This document shows, piece by piece, positions 42,821-53,710 of a stretch of DNA of 64,000 nucleotides. Positions within the stretch are counted from its first letter, which is position 1; each line of letters opens with the position of its first letter. Made by a program: the position numbers and the translations under genes. Origin of the DNA: Bacteroidaceae bacterium (GTDB lineage Bacteria; Bacteroidota; Bacteroidia; Bacteroidales; Bacteroidaceae); assembly GCA_017936265.1 (NCBI GenBank), contig JAGBFX010000033.1, positions 1-64,000 of the forward strand. Direction: 5' to 3'. Below the pieces are notes generated by a model. It worked only from the letters and a program-made list of their open reading frames with translations. It did not search any database and was not told where the DNA came from.

Positions 42821-44209
42821 ATGAGCAATAATACAGGACGTAAGGTCCCTACGGAACTTGGGACAGAGAAAGTGGGCAAGCTGCTTATGCAATATGCCAT
42901 ACCGGCAATCATCGCACAGACGGCGGCATCGCTCTACAACATGATTGACAGCATCTTCATAGGGCACATCCCCAATGTCGGTGCCGAGGCCATCTCGGGA
43001 CTTGCCACATCATTCCCATTCATGAACCTGTCGGCGGCATTCGGTGCCATGGTAGGTGTGGGAGGAGCCACACAGCTGTCGGTGCGCCTGGGACAGAGAG
43101 ACTATGACTCGGCAAAGCATATTCTGGGCAACCTTGTAACGCTGAACATAATTGTCGGAGTACTGTTTGCCACAATCTCATTCATGTTTCTGGATGACAT
43201 TCTATTTTTCTTCGGTGCCAGCGAAGCCACTCTGCCTTTCGCAAGGGATTTTATGGAGATAATCCTGCTCGGCAACGTCGTGACACACCTCTATTTCGGC
43301 ATAAACGCAGCCCTGCGCTCATCGGGGCATCCAAAGCAGGCGATGTATGCGACTATCATAACGGTCGCCATGAATGTCGTACTCGCGCCTATATTCATAT
43401 TCGTGCTCGGTTGGGGCATCAGGGGCGCAGCCCTTGCCACCATTCTTGCGCAGTGCACTACGTTGATGTGGCAAATCAAGCTGCTGAGTAATCCCAATGA
43501 GCTTCTGCACCTGCAGAGAGGCATATACAAGCCCAAGGCCGACATTGTCAAGGGCATACTGAGCATCGGAATGTCCCCGTTCTTCATCAACGCTGCGGCG
43601 TGCATCGTTGTCATCATCATCAACAAAGGCCTGCGTAACTACGGAGAAAACGGAGACACATCCATTGCAGCCTATGGCATCGCCAACCGTATGCAGTTCA
43701 TATTCGTGATGGTGGTCCTTGGACTAACTCAGGGCATGCAGCCTATCGTGGGATACAACTATGGGGCCAAGCGCCATGACCGCGTGAAGAGCGCACTGAT
43801 GCACACGATATTCTGGGCTACGCTTGTCACAACGTTGGGATTCATCATATGCGAATTCATACCGGAGACGGTAGCCAAAGCCTTCACCACTGAGCCTGCA
43901 CTCATAGAGCATGCCGCATGGGCGATGAAGACAATGTGTATATTCATGCCGTTCATCGGTTTCCAGCTTGTAACGACAAACTTCTTCCAGAGCGTGGGTC
44001 TTGTCAACAAGTCGATATTCCTTTCACTGACCCGTCAGGTGCTGCTGCTCATCCCGTTGCTGCTCATATTGCCCCATTTCATCGGAGAGAAAGGAGTATG
44101 GTACAGCATGCCTATCTCGGATATCATCGCAGCAATCCTGACAGTCATAATGCTCATGCTCCAGTTCCGCGAATGGAGCAAGGCCGGACTGATTACAAAT
44201 AACAAATAA
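42821..44209 (+). CDS. MATE family multidrug/solute efflux transporter
   Basis: A 462-residue inner-membrane antiporter of the MATE family with about 12 helices in two halves. Family features are GKLLMQYAIPAIIAQTAASLYNMIDSIFIG at the start (given in full only here in halves), GVGGATQLSVRLGQ, and the second-half repeat VVLGLTQGMQPIVGYNYGAK. It likely exports cationic compounds using a Na+ or H+ gradient; the substrate cannot be read. The start at 42821 (MSNNTGRKVP) fits better than an upstream in-frame codon in AT-rich spacer. A kinase-like gene follows after 11 bp. Confidence 0.9.
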   Translation: MSNNTGRKVPTELGTEKVGKLLMQYAIPAIIAQTAASLYNMIDSIFIGHIPNVGAEAISGLATSFPFMNLSAAFGAMVGVGGATQLSVRLGQRDYDSAKHILGNLVTLNIIVGVLFATISFMFLDDILFFFGASEATLPFARDFMEIILLGNVVTHLYFGINAALRSSGHPKQAMYATIITVAMNVVLAPIFIFVLGWGIRGAALATILAQCTTLMWQIKLLSNPNELLHLQRGIYKPKADIVKGILSIGMSPFFINAAACIVVIIINKGLRNYGENGDTSIAAYGIANRMQFIFVMVVLGLTQGMQPIVGYNYGAKRHDRVKSALMHTIFWATLVTTLGFIICEFIPETVAKAFTTEPALIEHAAWAMKTMCIFMPFIGFQLVTTNFFQSVGLVNKSIFLSLTRQVLLLIPLLLILPHFIGEKGVWYSMPISDIIAAILTVIMLMLQFREWSKAGLITNNK

Positions 44210-44220
44210 AAGCAGAAGTC

Positions 44221-44841
44221 ATGAAAAACATCATAATTTCAATTGGCCGCGAGCTTGGCAGCGGCGGTAAGGAGATAGCCGAGAAGATAGCTGAACGTCT
44301 TGGCATAAAGTTCTATGACAAGAAACTGCTTGAGGTCGCGGCACGCGAGAGTGGACTTGACACTACAGTCTTCGAGAATGCCGATGAACGCGAATCGCAC
44401 GCCTTCACAGGGAGCGTATTCAGCATTCATGGAGCCATAGCCGAGATTTTCTCGGGCAGCAGTTGCATGGATGCCGACCAGCTTTTCGCCATACAGAGCG
44501 AAGCCATACGCAACCTTGCCGAGCGCGAGAGCTGCGTCATTGTAGGCCGTTGCGCCGAGTATGTGCTGCGCGACCACCCAAGAATGATAAGCATCTTCAT
44601 CACAGCCGATAGCGAGGAGCGCATCAAGTATATAATGAAACATGACAACGTGGGGCGTGATAAAGCCATGGAGATTATGGAGAAAGGCGACAAGCGCCGC
44701 CGTCAGTACCACGATTTCTATGCCACCACACGTTGGGGAGAGGCGCGTTGCTACGACCTCTGCATAAACGCATCACACATGGGCATTGAGGGAACGACCG
44801 AGTTCCTGTGCAACTATATAAGACAACGCCTCGCATTATGA
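44221..44841 (+). CDS. Cytidylate kinase-like family protein
   Basis: A 206-residue protein of the cytidylate-kinase-like family. The N-terminal nucleotide-binding pattern ISIGRELGSGGKEIAEKIAERLG is the family form of the P-loop; FYDKKLLEVAARESGL, VIVGRCAEYVL and ARCYDLCINAS follow. It is not the housekeeping Cmk, and its substrate is unknown. The ATGA overlap with the next gene (44838-44841) and the 11-bp gap to the transporter suggest one operon. Confidence 0.82.
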   Translation: MKNIIISIGRELGSGGKEIAEKIAERLGIKFYDKKLLEVAARESGLDTTVFENADERESHAFTGSVFSIHGAIAEIFSGSSCMDADQLFAIQSEAIRNLAERESCVIVGRCAEYVLRDHPRMISIFITADSEERIKYIMKHDNVGRDKAMEIMEKGDKRRRQYHDFYATTRWGEARCYDLCINASHMGIEGTTEFLCNYIRQRLAL

Positions 44842-45326
44842 AACGCATAGGTCTCATGTCGGACACCCACAGCTGGTGGGATGACAGGTATCTGCACCAT
44901 TTTGCCGACTGCGATGAGATATGGCATGCAGGAGACATAGGCAGCGAAGTAATCATAAACCAGTTGGAACAGCATTGCCCGGTACGTGCCGTATGCGGGA
45001 ATATCGACGGCCGCGAGCTGAGCCTGCGTTTCAGCGATGTGCTCAAGTTCAAGGTCGAAGAGTGTAATGTAATAATGACACACATCGGAGGCTACCCAGG
45101 CCGATACGACTCGAGCGTACGCAAGCTGATATACGAGGAGCGCCCACAGCTGTTCATCTCGGGGCACTCGCATATATTAAAGGTCATGTACGATGAGGTT
45201 GCCGGCTGCCTGCACATAAACCCCGGTGCGGCAGGACGTCAGGGCTGGCAGCAAGTGCGCACCCTTGTCAAGTTCACTATCGACGGCAAGGAGATAAAGG
45301 AGCTTGAGGTAATAGAACTTTCCTGA
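44838..45326 (+). CDS. YfcE/MJ0936-type metallophosphoesterase
   Basis: A 162-residue calcineurin-like phosphoesterase. Metal-binding motifs are GLMSDTHSWWDD, ADCDEIWHAGDIGSE, VCGNIDGRE, MTHIGGYPGRYD, and ISGHSHILKVMYDE, ending with the family's LHINPGAAGRQGW. Such enzymes hydrolyse phosphodiesters in vitro; the natural substrate is unknown. The start at 44838 is chosen because it gives an ATGA overlap and begins at the first beta strand. Confidence 0.87.
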   Translation: MKRIGLMSDTHSWWDDRYLHHFADCDEIWHAGDIGSEVIINQLEQHCPVRAVCGNIDGRELSLRFSDVLKFKVEECNVIMTHIGGYPGRYDSSVRKLIYEERPQLFISGHSHILKVMYDEVAGCLHINPGAAGRQGWQQVRTLVKFTIDGKEIKELEVIELS

Positions 45327-45356
45327 GAATCAGGAACCCTGAAACAATAAAAAACC

Positions 45357-45364
45357 TACCTTTG
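45357..45364 (+). promoter_or_regulatory. -7 promoter element of the endonuclease gene
   Basis: TACCTTTG is an exact TAnnTTTG match 34 bp before the start codon. No clear -33 box. Confidence 0.5.
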
Positions 45365-45398
45365 CAGGGAAAACCAAGAACAAAAACAAAGACACTAT

Positions 45399-47462
45399 AT
45401 GAAAAGGATTCTTACACAGATTCTGCTTCTGCTGTCGGTAACGGCAGCCATTGCACAGGCCGACTACTACAAGAGTATTGACGGCATAAAGGGCGGAGAG
45501 CCTTTGAAAACCGCACTGCACAAGCTCATAAAGAACCATCAGCAGATAAGCTACGGAAGCGGTACAAGCAGCACCTGGGGTGCTTTCTACACCACAGACG
45601 CCGTAGTTGAAAACGGTAAACGCCGTGTACTTGACATGTACTCAAACGAAGTCCGCTATTTCGGCAGCAAAGGCAGCGCAGTCTCGGGCATGAACATTGA
45701 ACATAGCGTGGCAAAGAGCTGGTGGGGCGGAACAAAGAACAACGCCTACTGTGACCTGCACCACCTGAACCCGTCGGACCAGAATGCGAACAGCCGCAAG
45801 AGCAACTATCCTCTGGGCGAGCTCACAAGCGTAAGCTGGGACAATGGCGTAACATTTGTGGGTAAAGCGAATATTGACGGCAGCAGTCAGAATGCATATG
45901 AGCCATGCGATGAGTACAAAGGCGACTTTGCACGCACTTTCATGTATATGTTCACATGCTACCAGGACCTCACATGGGAATATACCTGGATGAACTACGA
46001 AAAGAGCGCCTACCCCACATTGAAACCTTGGGCCGTTAAACTGCTGCTCAAGTGGCACAAGCAGGACCCCGTGAGCGAGAAGGAGGTAAACCGCAACAAT
46101 GCTGTATCCGGGATACAGGGTAACCGTAACCCGTATATCGACTACCCGCAGCTTGCCGACTATGTATGGGGCGACTCCATCAACTACACATTCCACTTGA
46201 GCGGCGATGTTGAGGACGGCACCGGCGGCAGCACCGGTGGCGATGATGTTGAGATTGAGGTTCCAGAGGGCTACTATCTGAAACTGTTCGAGGACTTTGA
46301 GCAGGAGAAACTCAACTTTACGCCAATGAACGTTACAGGCGAGTTCCCTTGGATGTTCGAGTATCAGTGCGGCGAAGTCACTTCATACGATGATGACGGC
46401 AACCACAACGATGCCGAAAGTTGGCTTGTATCAGTGCCCTTGGACTTCACAAAGGACAACAATGCCAAATTGACATTCGATTATGTAATCCGTTACTGTG
46501 CGACCGACAAGGTCAAGGATTACAACCAGTTGCTCATCAGCCGCGACTATACAGGCAGCATAGCCGACGCCACATGGGAGGTCATCGACTTTGATGCGGT
46601 ACAGAACACTGTGAACTGGGACAAGACAACCACCGATGAAATCATCATCCCTGCATCATACATGGGGGACAAGAGTGTGGTACTGGCGTTCAAGTACATT
46701 GGAACAGCGACTGAAGCCGGAACATTCGAGGTTGACAACGTGAAGCTCATTGCTGCCGAAGGCGACAATGACGGCGAAACAGAGAACGGCGACGACAGCG
46801 GCAACGAAGGCGGAGAGACGGGAGGCAGCGAGGGCAACGGCGGCAGCTTCACAAGCGGCAACTTTACACTCGTTACCGATGCCGCACAGCTTACCATTGG
46901 AGACTCAATTGTAATTGCATACGAGAACTACGCAATGGGCGCATCGGTAGGCAACTACCGCTACAAGACAGACATAATGGTAAGCGGCAATACCATTACA
47001 TACCTTGCCGATGATGTACAGATTATCCTTCTTGAAGAGGGCGTCATCGAAGGGACATACGCGTTCAATGTAGGCAACGGCTACCTTGCAGCGACATCAA
47101 GCAGCAGCAATCATCTGATAACAAGTGAGACACTCAACGCCAACGGCAGCTGGACAATAACAATAGGCAGCGAGGCACTTGCAGTCATCAAGTCACAGGG
47201 CGACAAGACACGCAACACATTGCAGTACAACACAAGTTCTCCACGTTTCTCATGCTACACCGGCACACAGAAAAGTGTGAACATATATGCCAAGTCACCA
47301 GTTGCCACAGACATTGATGTGACAGTCGTAGAGGAAGAGAACGTCAACGTATACTCGCTGACAGGCACTATCCTGCGCAATAATGTCACACGCAGCGAAG
47401 CGACAGACGGTCTACAGCCGGGCATTTACATAATAGGTACAAAGAAAGTTATTGTAAGATAA
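45399..47462 (+). CDS. Secreted endonuclease I (EndA/NucM family) with T9SS-like tail
   Basis: A 687-residue exported nuclease. The signal peptide is about 1-20 (ending AIAQ). The endonuclease I domain (about 20-260) has the active-site region MNIEHSVAKSWWG and CDLHHLNPSDQNANSRKSNY, as in NucM-type nucleases that cut DNA and RNA. A Gly/Asp-rich linker precedes a jelly-roll, choice-of-anchor-like domain (about 280-450). A second Gly/Glu/Asn linker (about 452-485) and another beta domain follow. The C-terminal VNVYSLTGTILRNN..GLQPGIYIIGTKKVIVR resembles a type IX secretion tail. It may degrade extracellular DNA for nutrients. Confidence 0.86.
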   Translation: MKRILTQILLLLSVTAAIAQADYYKSIDGIKGGEPLKTALHKLIKNHQQISYGSGTSSTWGAFYTTDAVVENGKRRVLDMYSNEVRYFGSKGSAVSGMNIEHSVAKSWWGGTKNNAYCDLHHLNPSDQNANSRKSNYPLGELTSVSWDNGVTFVGKANIDGSSQNAYEPCDEYKGDFARTFMYMFTCYQDLTWEYTWMNYEKSAYPTLKPWAVKLLLKWHKQDPVSEKEVNRNNAVSGIQGNRNPYIDYPQLADYVWGDSINYTFHLSGDVEDGTGGSTGGDDVEIEVPEGYYLKLFEDFEQEKLNFTPMNVTGEFPWMFEYQCGEVTSYDDDGNHNDAESWLVSVPLDFTKDNNAKLTFDYVIRYCATDKVKDYNQLLISRDYTGSIADATWEVIDFDAVQNTVNWDKTTTDEIIIPASYMGDKSVVLAFKYIGTATEAGTFEVDNVKLIAAEGDNDGETENGDDSGNEGGETGGSEGNGGSFTSGNFTLVTDAAQLTIGDSIVIAYENYAMGASVGNYRYKTDIMVSGNTITYLADDVQIILLEEGVIEGTYAFNVGNGYLAATSSSSNHLITSETLNANGSWTITIGSEALAVIKSQGDKTRNTLQYNTSSPRFSCYTGTQKSVNIYAKSPVATDIDVTVVEEENVNVYSLTGTILRNNVTRSEATDGLQPGIYIIGTKKVIVR

Positions 47463-47483
47463 TACTTAATACCAACGGGAAGA

Positions 47484-49268
47484 ATGATTGTCTGCATAGC
47501 CGAAAAGCCGAGCGTTGCAAAGGAGATTGCCGATATTCTGGGAGCCAAGAGCAGGCACGACGGATATTACGAAGGGAACGGGTACCAGGTAACCTGGACC
47601 TTCGGTCACTTGTGTACCCTGAAGGAGCCTCATGACTACACCCCTCTGTGGCAGCGGTGGAGCCTTGGCAGCCTGCCTATGATACCGCCAAGATTCGGAA
47701 TAAAGCTAATCAATGACAAGGGAATAGAGAAACAGTTCGGAATCATAGAACGTCTTATGCAGAATGCCGACGGCATCGTGAACTGCGGCGATGCCGGCCA
47801 GGAAGGAGAACTCATCCAGCGCTGGGTAATGCAGAAAGCACAGGCAAAATGTCCGGTCAAGCGCCTTTGGGTATCATCACTTACCGAAGAGGCCATACGT
47901 GAAGGTTTTGCAACTCTCAAGGACCAGAGCGAGTATCAGCCGCTGTACGAGGCAGGGCTCAGCCGCGCCATAGGCGACTGGCTGCTTGGCATGAACGCGA
48001 CCAGGCTCTACACGTTAAAATATGGCAAGAACCGTCAGGTGCTTTCCATAGGACGCGTGCAGACACCCACATTGGCACTTATTGTAAAACGTCATCTCGA
48101 GATAGAGAACTTCGTCCCTCAACCTTACTGGGAACTGAAGACCATATACCGCGACACCACGTTCAGCGTCACGGAAGGACGTTTCGACAGCGAGGAAAAG
48201 GGACGCGAGGCTCTTGATAAAATCATAGGCCAGCCATTTACCGTTACAGATGTCACTGCAAAGAAAGGTACAGAACTGCCACCGAGGCTCTATGACCTGA
48301 CATCGTTGCAGGTCGACTGCAACAAGAAGTTCGGACTCTCGGCCGATGTTACCTTGCAGACCATACAGTCACTCTATGAGAAGAAGGTGACAACCTACCC
48401 CCGTGTCGACACCACATACCTCAGCGATGACATCTACCCCAAGTGCGGCAACATTCTCAAAGGATTGCGCGACTACCAGCCGTTGATAATGCCGCTGGCA
48501 GGCAAGCCGCTCACGAAGTCAAAGAAGGTATTCGACAACAAGAAGGTAACCGACCACCACGCCATTATACCCACAGGCGTATACCCGCAGGGACTTACCG
48601 ACCTTGAGAAGAAGGTGTATGACCTTGTAGCACGCCATTTCATTGCCATATTCTACCCCGACTGCAAGTTCAACACGACCACAGTCCTTGGCGAGAGCGC
48701 AGGAGTGAAGTTCAAGGCGACAGGCAAGGAGATAACCGAACAGGGCTGGCGTGTGGTCTTTGCCAACGAACAGAACGAGGAGAAGGAGGGAGATAACGAC
48801 AAGTTGCTGCCGTCGTTCACAGCAGGAGAGAGCGGAGAACACACTCCGAGCCTTGCCGAGAAGTGGACCCTGCCGCCGAAGCCATACACCGAGGCGACAC
48901 TGCTGCGTGCCATGGAGACAGCCGGCAAGCTTGTCGAGGATGAGGAGCTGCGCGAGGCAATGAAGGAGAACGGAATCGGCCGTCCCTCTACACGTGCGGC
49001 AATCATCGAGACTCTTTACAAGCGCAACTACATACGCAAGGAGAGAAAGAACATCGTTGCTACAGCCACAGGCATAGAGCTCATCAGCCTCATACGCAAC
49101 GAGCTGCTGAAGAGTGCCGAACTCACAGGCCGTTGGGAGAAGAAGCTGCGCGACATCGAGAAGAGAGAGTACGAGGCAAAGAGGTTCATCGAAGAACTGA
49201 AGGTCATGCTCAATGAGGTGGTCAACGACGTGCTCCGCGACAACACCGGCTCACTGCAAGGAGAATAG
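47484..49268 (+). CDS. topB: DNA topoisomerase III
   Basis: A type IA topoisomerase of 594 residues that resolves single-stranded DNA entanglements. It has the Toprim domain (MIVCIAEKPSVAKEIADIL; NCGDAGQEGELIQRWV), catalytic Tyr305 in VTTYPRVDTTYLSDD, and the domain-closing NGIGRPSTRAAIIETLYKRNYI. It lacks C-terminal zinc fingers, as expected for TopB. The gene begins 21 bp after the endonuclease stop and is followed by a stem-loop at 49310-49340. Confidence 0.93.
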   Translation: MIVCIAEKPSVAKEIADILGAKSRHDGYYEGNGYQVTWTFGHLCTLKEPHDYTPLWQRWSLGSLPMIPPRFGIKLINDKGIEKQFGIIERLMQNADGIVNCGDAGQEGELIQRWVMQKAQAKCPVKRLWVSSLTEEAIREGFATLKDQSEYQPLYEAGLSRAIGDWLLGMNATRLYTLKYGKNRQVLSIGRVQTPTLALIVKRHLEIENFVPQPYWELKTIYRDTTFSVTEGRFDSEEKGREALDKIIGQPFTVTDVTAKKGTELPPRLYDLTSLQVDCNKKFGLSADVTLQTIQSLYEKKVTTYPRVDTTYLSDDIYPKCGNILKGLRDYQPLIMPLAGKPLTKSKKVFDNKKVTDHHAIIPTGVYPQGLTDLEKKVYDLVARHFIAIFYPDCKFNTTTVLGESAGVKFKATGKEITEQGWRVVFANEQNEEKEGDNDKLLPSFTAGESGEHTPSLAEKWTLPPKPYTEATLLRAMETAGKLVEDEELREAMKENGIGRPSTRAAIIETLYKRNYIRKERKNIVATATGIELISLIRNELLKSAELTGRWEKKLRDIEKREYEAKRFIEELKVMLNEVVNDVLRDNTGSLQGE

Positions 49269-49309
49269 AATCCCGGGCTACATATTTATACAAGGTACCG
49301 CAAAATCAA

Positions 49310-49340
49310 AAGGGGGTGACATTTGAGTAATCCTCTTTTC
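49310..49340 (+). terminator. Terminator after topB
   Basis: The arms AGGGGGTGAC (from 49311) and GTAATCCTCT (to 49337) pair with G.U wobbles and a mismatch around ATTTGA, followed by TTTCTATAATTTT. It belongs to the same family as the stem-loops at 12962 and 14372. Confidence 0.5.
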
Positions 49341-49380
49341 TATAATTTTAACCTTTGCGTCTTTACATTTTCCCTATTTT

Positions 49381-49411
49381 TTTGCTTTGTTCAAAAAAAG
49401 TTGTATGTTTG
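49381..49411 (+). promoter_or_regulatory. Consensus promoter of mutAB
   Basis: TTTG (49381-49384), 19 bp, then TATGTTTG (49404-49411): an exact match to both boxes at optimal spacing. It predicts transcription from about 49418 and hence a leader of about 90 nt before mutA. Confidence 0.75.
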
Positions 49412-49507
49412 CTCATTGATGAGACAAATGTGCAAGCCATGCATGACTACGCCCCCATAAAGCGGAAAATGTATAGGTTAAATTCAAAACTAATAGAACC
49501 TTCTAAT

Positions 49508-51355
49508 ATGGAAAGAGAGAGGCTTTTCAGCGAATTCCCGCCCGTATCGGCCGAGAATTGGAAAGAGAAGATTGTCGAGGACCTGAAAGGTGCCGACTAT
49601 GACAAGAAAATGGTCTGGAAAACAGGAGAAGGATTCAACGTGAACCCGTTCTACCGTAAGGAGGACCTACCCGAGGGATGTTCCGATGCCGAGCCCGGCA
49701 AGTTCCCTTACACCCGCGGCAACAGCGACAACAACAGCTGGCTCATACGTCAGAGCATTGACGTTCCGTCGGCCGAGGAGGCAAATGCCAAGGCACGAAA
49801 GATGATTGAGGAGGGAGCGACATCCCTTCTCTTCAGAGTGCGCGGCAAGCTGGTCACTCCCGAATATATACCAGCTCTCCTCGACGGCATTGATGCCGGA
49901 AAGGTTGAGCTTAACTTCAACGTCTGCGTAAGCAAAGTCAGAATATTTGCTGCACAGTTGGTTGAGTACTACAAGCAACGTGGCTTTGACCTTGCCGCAG
50001 TCAGGGGCTCAATAGAATATGACCCCATAGGCAAGGAACTTTATGCCGGGAAGGTTATTGATGACTACATCGCAACGGTTAAGGAGATTATTGGTATCCT
50101 TGAGGAACTGCCGCGCTACCGATGCTTGGCTGTGAACAGCGCAGGGCTGTGCAACGCGGGTGCATACATAACACAGGAACTTGCCTGTGCCCTTGCTTGG
50201 GGAAACGAATACATGAATGCAGCGACAGAGGCCGGCATACCCGTCGACCGGGCTGCAAAGAACATAAAGTTCAACATGGGTATCTCGAGCAACTTCTTCA
50301 TGGAGATTGCGAAGTTCCGCGCAGCGCGTATGCTCTGGGCGAGAATCGTAGAACAGTACGCACCCGAGTGCAGATGCTCATGCAAAATGATTATCCATGC
50401 CGAGACATCAAGATTCAACCTTACACTCTTTGACCCGTATGTCAACATGCTGCGCACACAGACCGAGGCGATGAGCGCAGCCATTGCAGGAGTGGAAGCA
50501 ATAACAGTGACACCATACGATTCCGTATATGAGACTCCCACCGAGTTCGCAGAGCGCATCGCCAAGAACCAGCAACTTATATTGAAACACGAGAGCCACC
50601 TCGACAAGGTTGCCGACCCTGCCGGCGGTTCATACTACATAGAGAGCCTTACCGCTTCAATTGCAGCCGAAGCATGGAAGCAGTTCCTTGCCATTGAGGA
50701 AGCCGGCGGCTTCCATAAGGCTGTGAAAGAGGGGCGCATCAAGGCCGAAGTCGAGGCGTCGGGCAACAGCCGCCGTACAGCACTTGCAAAGCGCAAGGAG
50801 ATTCTGTTGGGCACAAACCAGTATCCTAACTTCAGCGAGACAAGTGAGGGACGTCGCCCATTGGCAATGGGTTGCGGATGCGGATGCCATAACCACGATG
50901 AGGAGAACGACAGGCTTGTTGCCAAGCGCCTGGGAGAGGAATTCGAGCAGTTGCGTCTTGCCACTGAAGAGAGCGGTCACCGTCCGAAGGCGTTCATGCT
51001 TACCATCGGCAACCTTGCAATGCGTCAGGCAAGAGCACAATTCTCGTGCAACTTCCTTGCGGCTGCGGGTTATGAGGTAATAGACAACCTCGGTTTCAAG
51101 AGCATCGAAGAGGGTGTAACGGCAGCAATGGAGGCAAAAGCCGACATAGTAGTCATCTGCTCAAGCGATGATGAGTATGCCGAATATGCAATACCTGCAT
51201 TCAATGCAGTGAAAGATAAGGCCATATTCATTGTAGCGGGTGCCCCTGCATGCAGCGAGGAACTGCAGGAGGCGGGCATCGAGAACTTCATACATGTGAG
51301 AGTTAATGTGCTTGAGACGCTCAAGGCGTTGAATGCAAAGTTGGGTATCAAGTAA
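49508..51355 (+). CDS. mutA: Methylmalonyl-CoA mutase small (beta) subunit
   Basis: Non-catalytic partner of MutB in the B12-dependent interconversion of succinyl-CoA and methylmalonyl-CoA, used in the succinate-propionate pathway. The 615-residue product has a TIM-barrel region (ESHLDKVADPAGGSYYIESL) and a B12-like domain that lacks the DxHxxG histidine, as expected for this subunit. Between them is an unusual cluster MGCGCGCHNHDEEND (Cys456, Cys458, Cys460, His461, His463). The start at 49508 is chosen because the promoter at 49381-49411 lies inside the longer in-frame extension (to 49355) and because MERERLFSEFPP begins the family fold. Confidence 0.94.
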   Translation: MERERLFSEFPPVSAENWKEKIVEDLKGADYDKKMVWKTGEGFNVNPFYRKEDLPEGCSDAEPGKFPYTRGNSDNNSWLIRQSIDVPSAEEANAKARKMIEEGATSLLFRVRGKLVTPEYIPALLDGIDAGKVELNFNVCVSKVRIFAAQLVEYYKQRGFDLAAVRGSIEYDPIGKELYAGKVIDDYIATVKEIIGILEELPRYRCLAVNSAGLCNAGAYITQELACALAWGNEYMNAATEAGIPVDRAAKNIKFNMGISSNFFMEIAKFRAARMLWARIVEQYAPECRCSCKMIIHAETSRFNLTLFDPYVNMLRTQTEAMSAAIAGVEAITVTPYDSVYETPTEFAERIAKNQQLILKHESHLDKVADPAGGSYYIESLTASIAAEAWKQFLAIEEAGGFHKAVKEGRIKAEVEASGNSRRTALAKRKEILLGTNQYPNFSETSEGRRPLAMGCGCGCHNHDEENDRLVAKRLGEEFEQLRLATEESGHRPKAFMLTIGNLAMRQARAQFSCNFLAAAGYEVIDNLGFKSIEEGVTAAMEAKADIVVICSSDDEYAEYAIPAFNAVKDKAIFIVAGAPACSEELQEAGIENFIHVRVNVLETLKALNAKLGIK

Positions 51356-51370
51356 CAAAGACGCGTAGCC

Positions 51371-53518
<2,148 letters not shown>

Positions 53519-53544
53519 GAAACAAACGGGCCATACAATACACA

Positions 53545-53581
53545 TAAAGCATGGTACGCGACTCGCGTACCATGCTTTATT
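53545..53581. terminator. Strong terminator after mutB
   Basis: A perfect 17-bp stem (53545-53561 with 53565-53581), core GCATGGTACGCG / CGCGTACCATGC, has an ACT loop and is followed by TATACCTTTTT. It lies 27 bp after the mutB stop. Confidence 0.85.
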
Positions 53582-53666
53582 ATACCTTTTTAAATACTAT
53601 TTTACCCATTTGAAAGCAACTGGAGCGTTTTAACTCTTTTTTATTTCAGAGTTAACAATTTCACAA

Positions 53667-53674
53667 TAAATTTG
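53667..53674 (+). promoter_or_regulatory. -7 promoter element of the WaaP-like kinase gene
   Basis: TAAATTTG is an exact TAnnTTTG match 37 bp before the ATG at 53711. A TTG start codon in frame at 53672 would lie inside it, which argues for the ATG. The -33 box is weak. Confidence 0.5.
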
Positions 53675-53710
53675 CATTGGAAACTTTTTTACAGCCTAAA
53701 GTTTTTATCA

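Noticed and set aside
44221..44841. Housekeeping cytidylate kinase (cmk)
   Set aside because: The P-loop variant GSGGKE and overall sequence fit the cytidylate-kinase-like family, not canonical Cmk.
47484..49268. Topoisomerase III as a sign of an integrated conjugative element
   Set aside because: TopB occurs on Bacteroidales mobile elements, but here it lies among housekeeping genes with similar composition and without mobilisation, integrase or tra genes.
49418..49507. Possible cobalamin riboswitch before the B12-dependent mutA
   Set aside because: The leader is only about 90 nt from the promoter and lacks the B12-box-type sequence; a cobalamin riboswitch is normally about 200 nt, and these usually control B12 synthesis or uptake genes.
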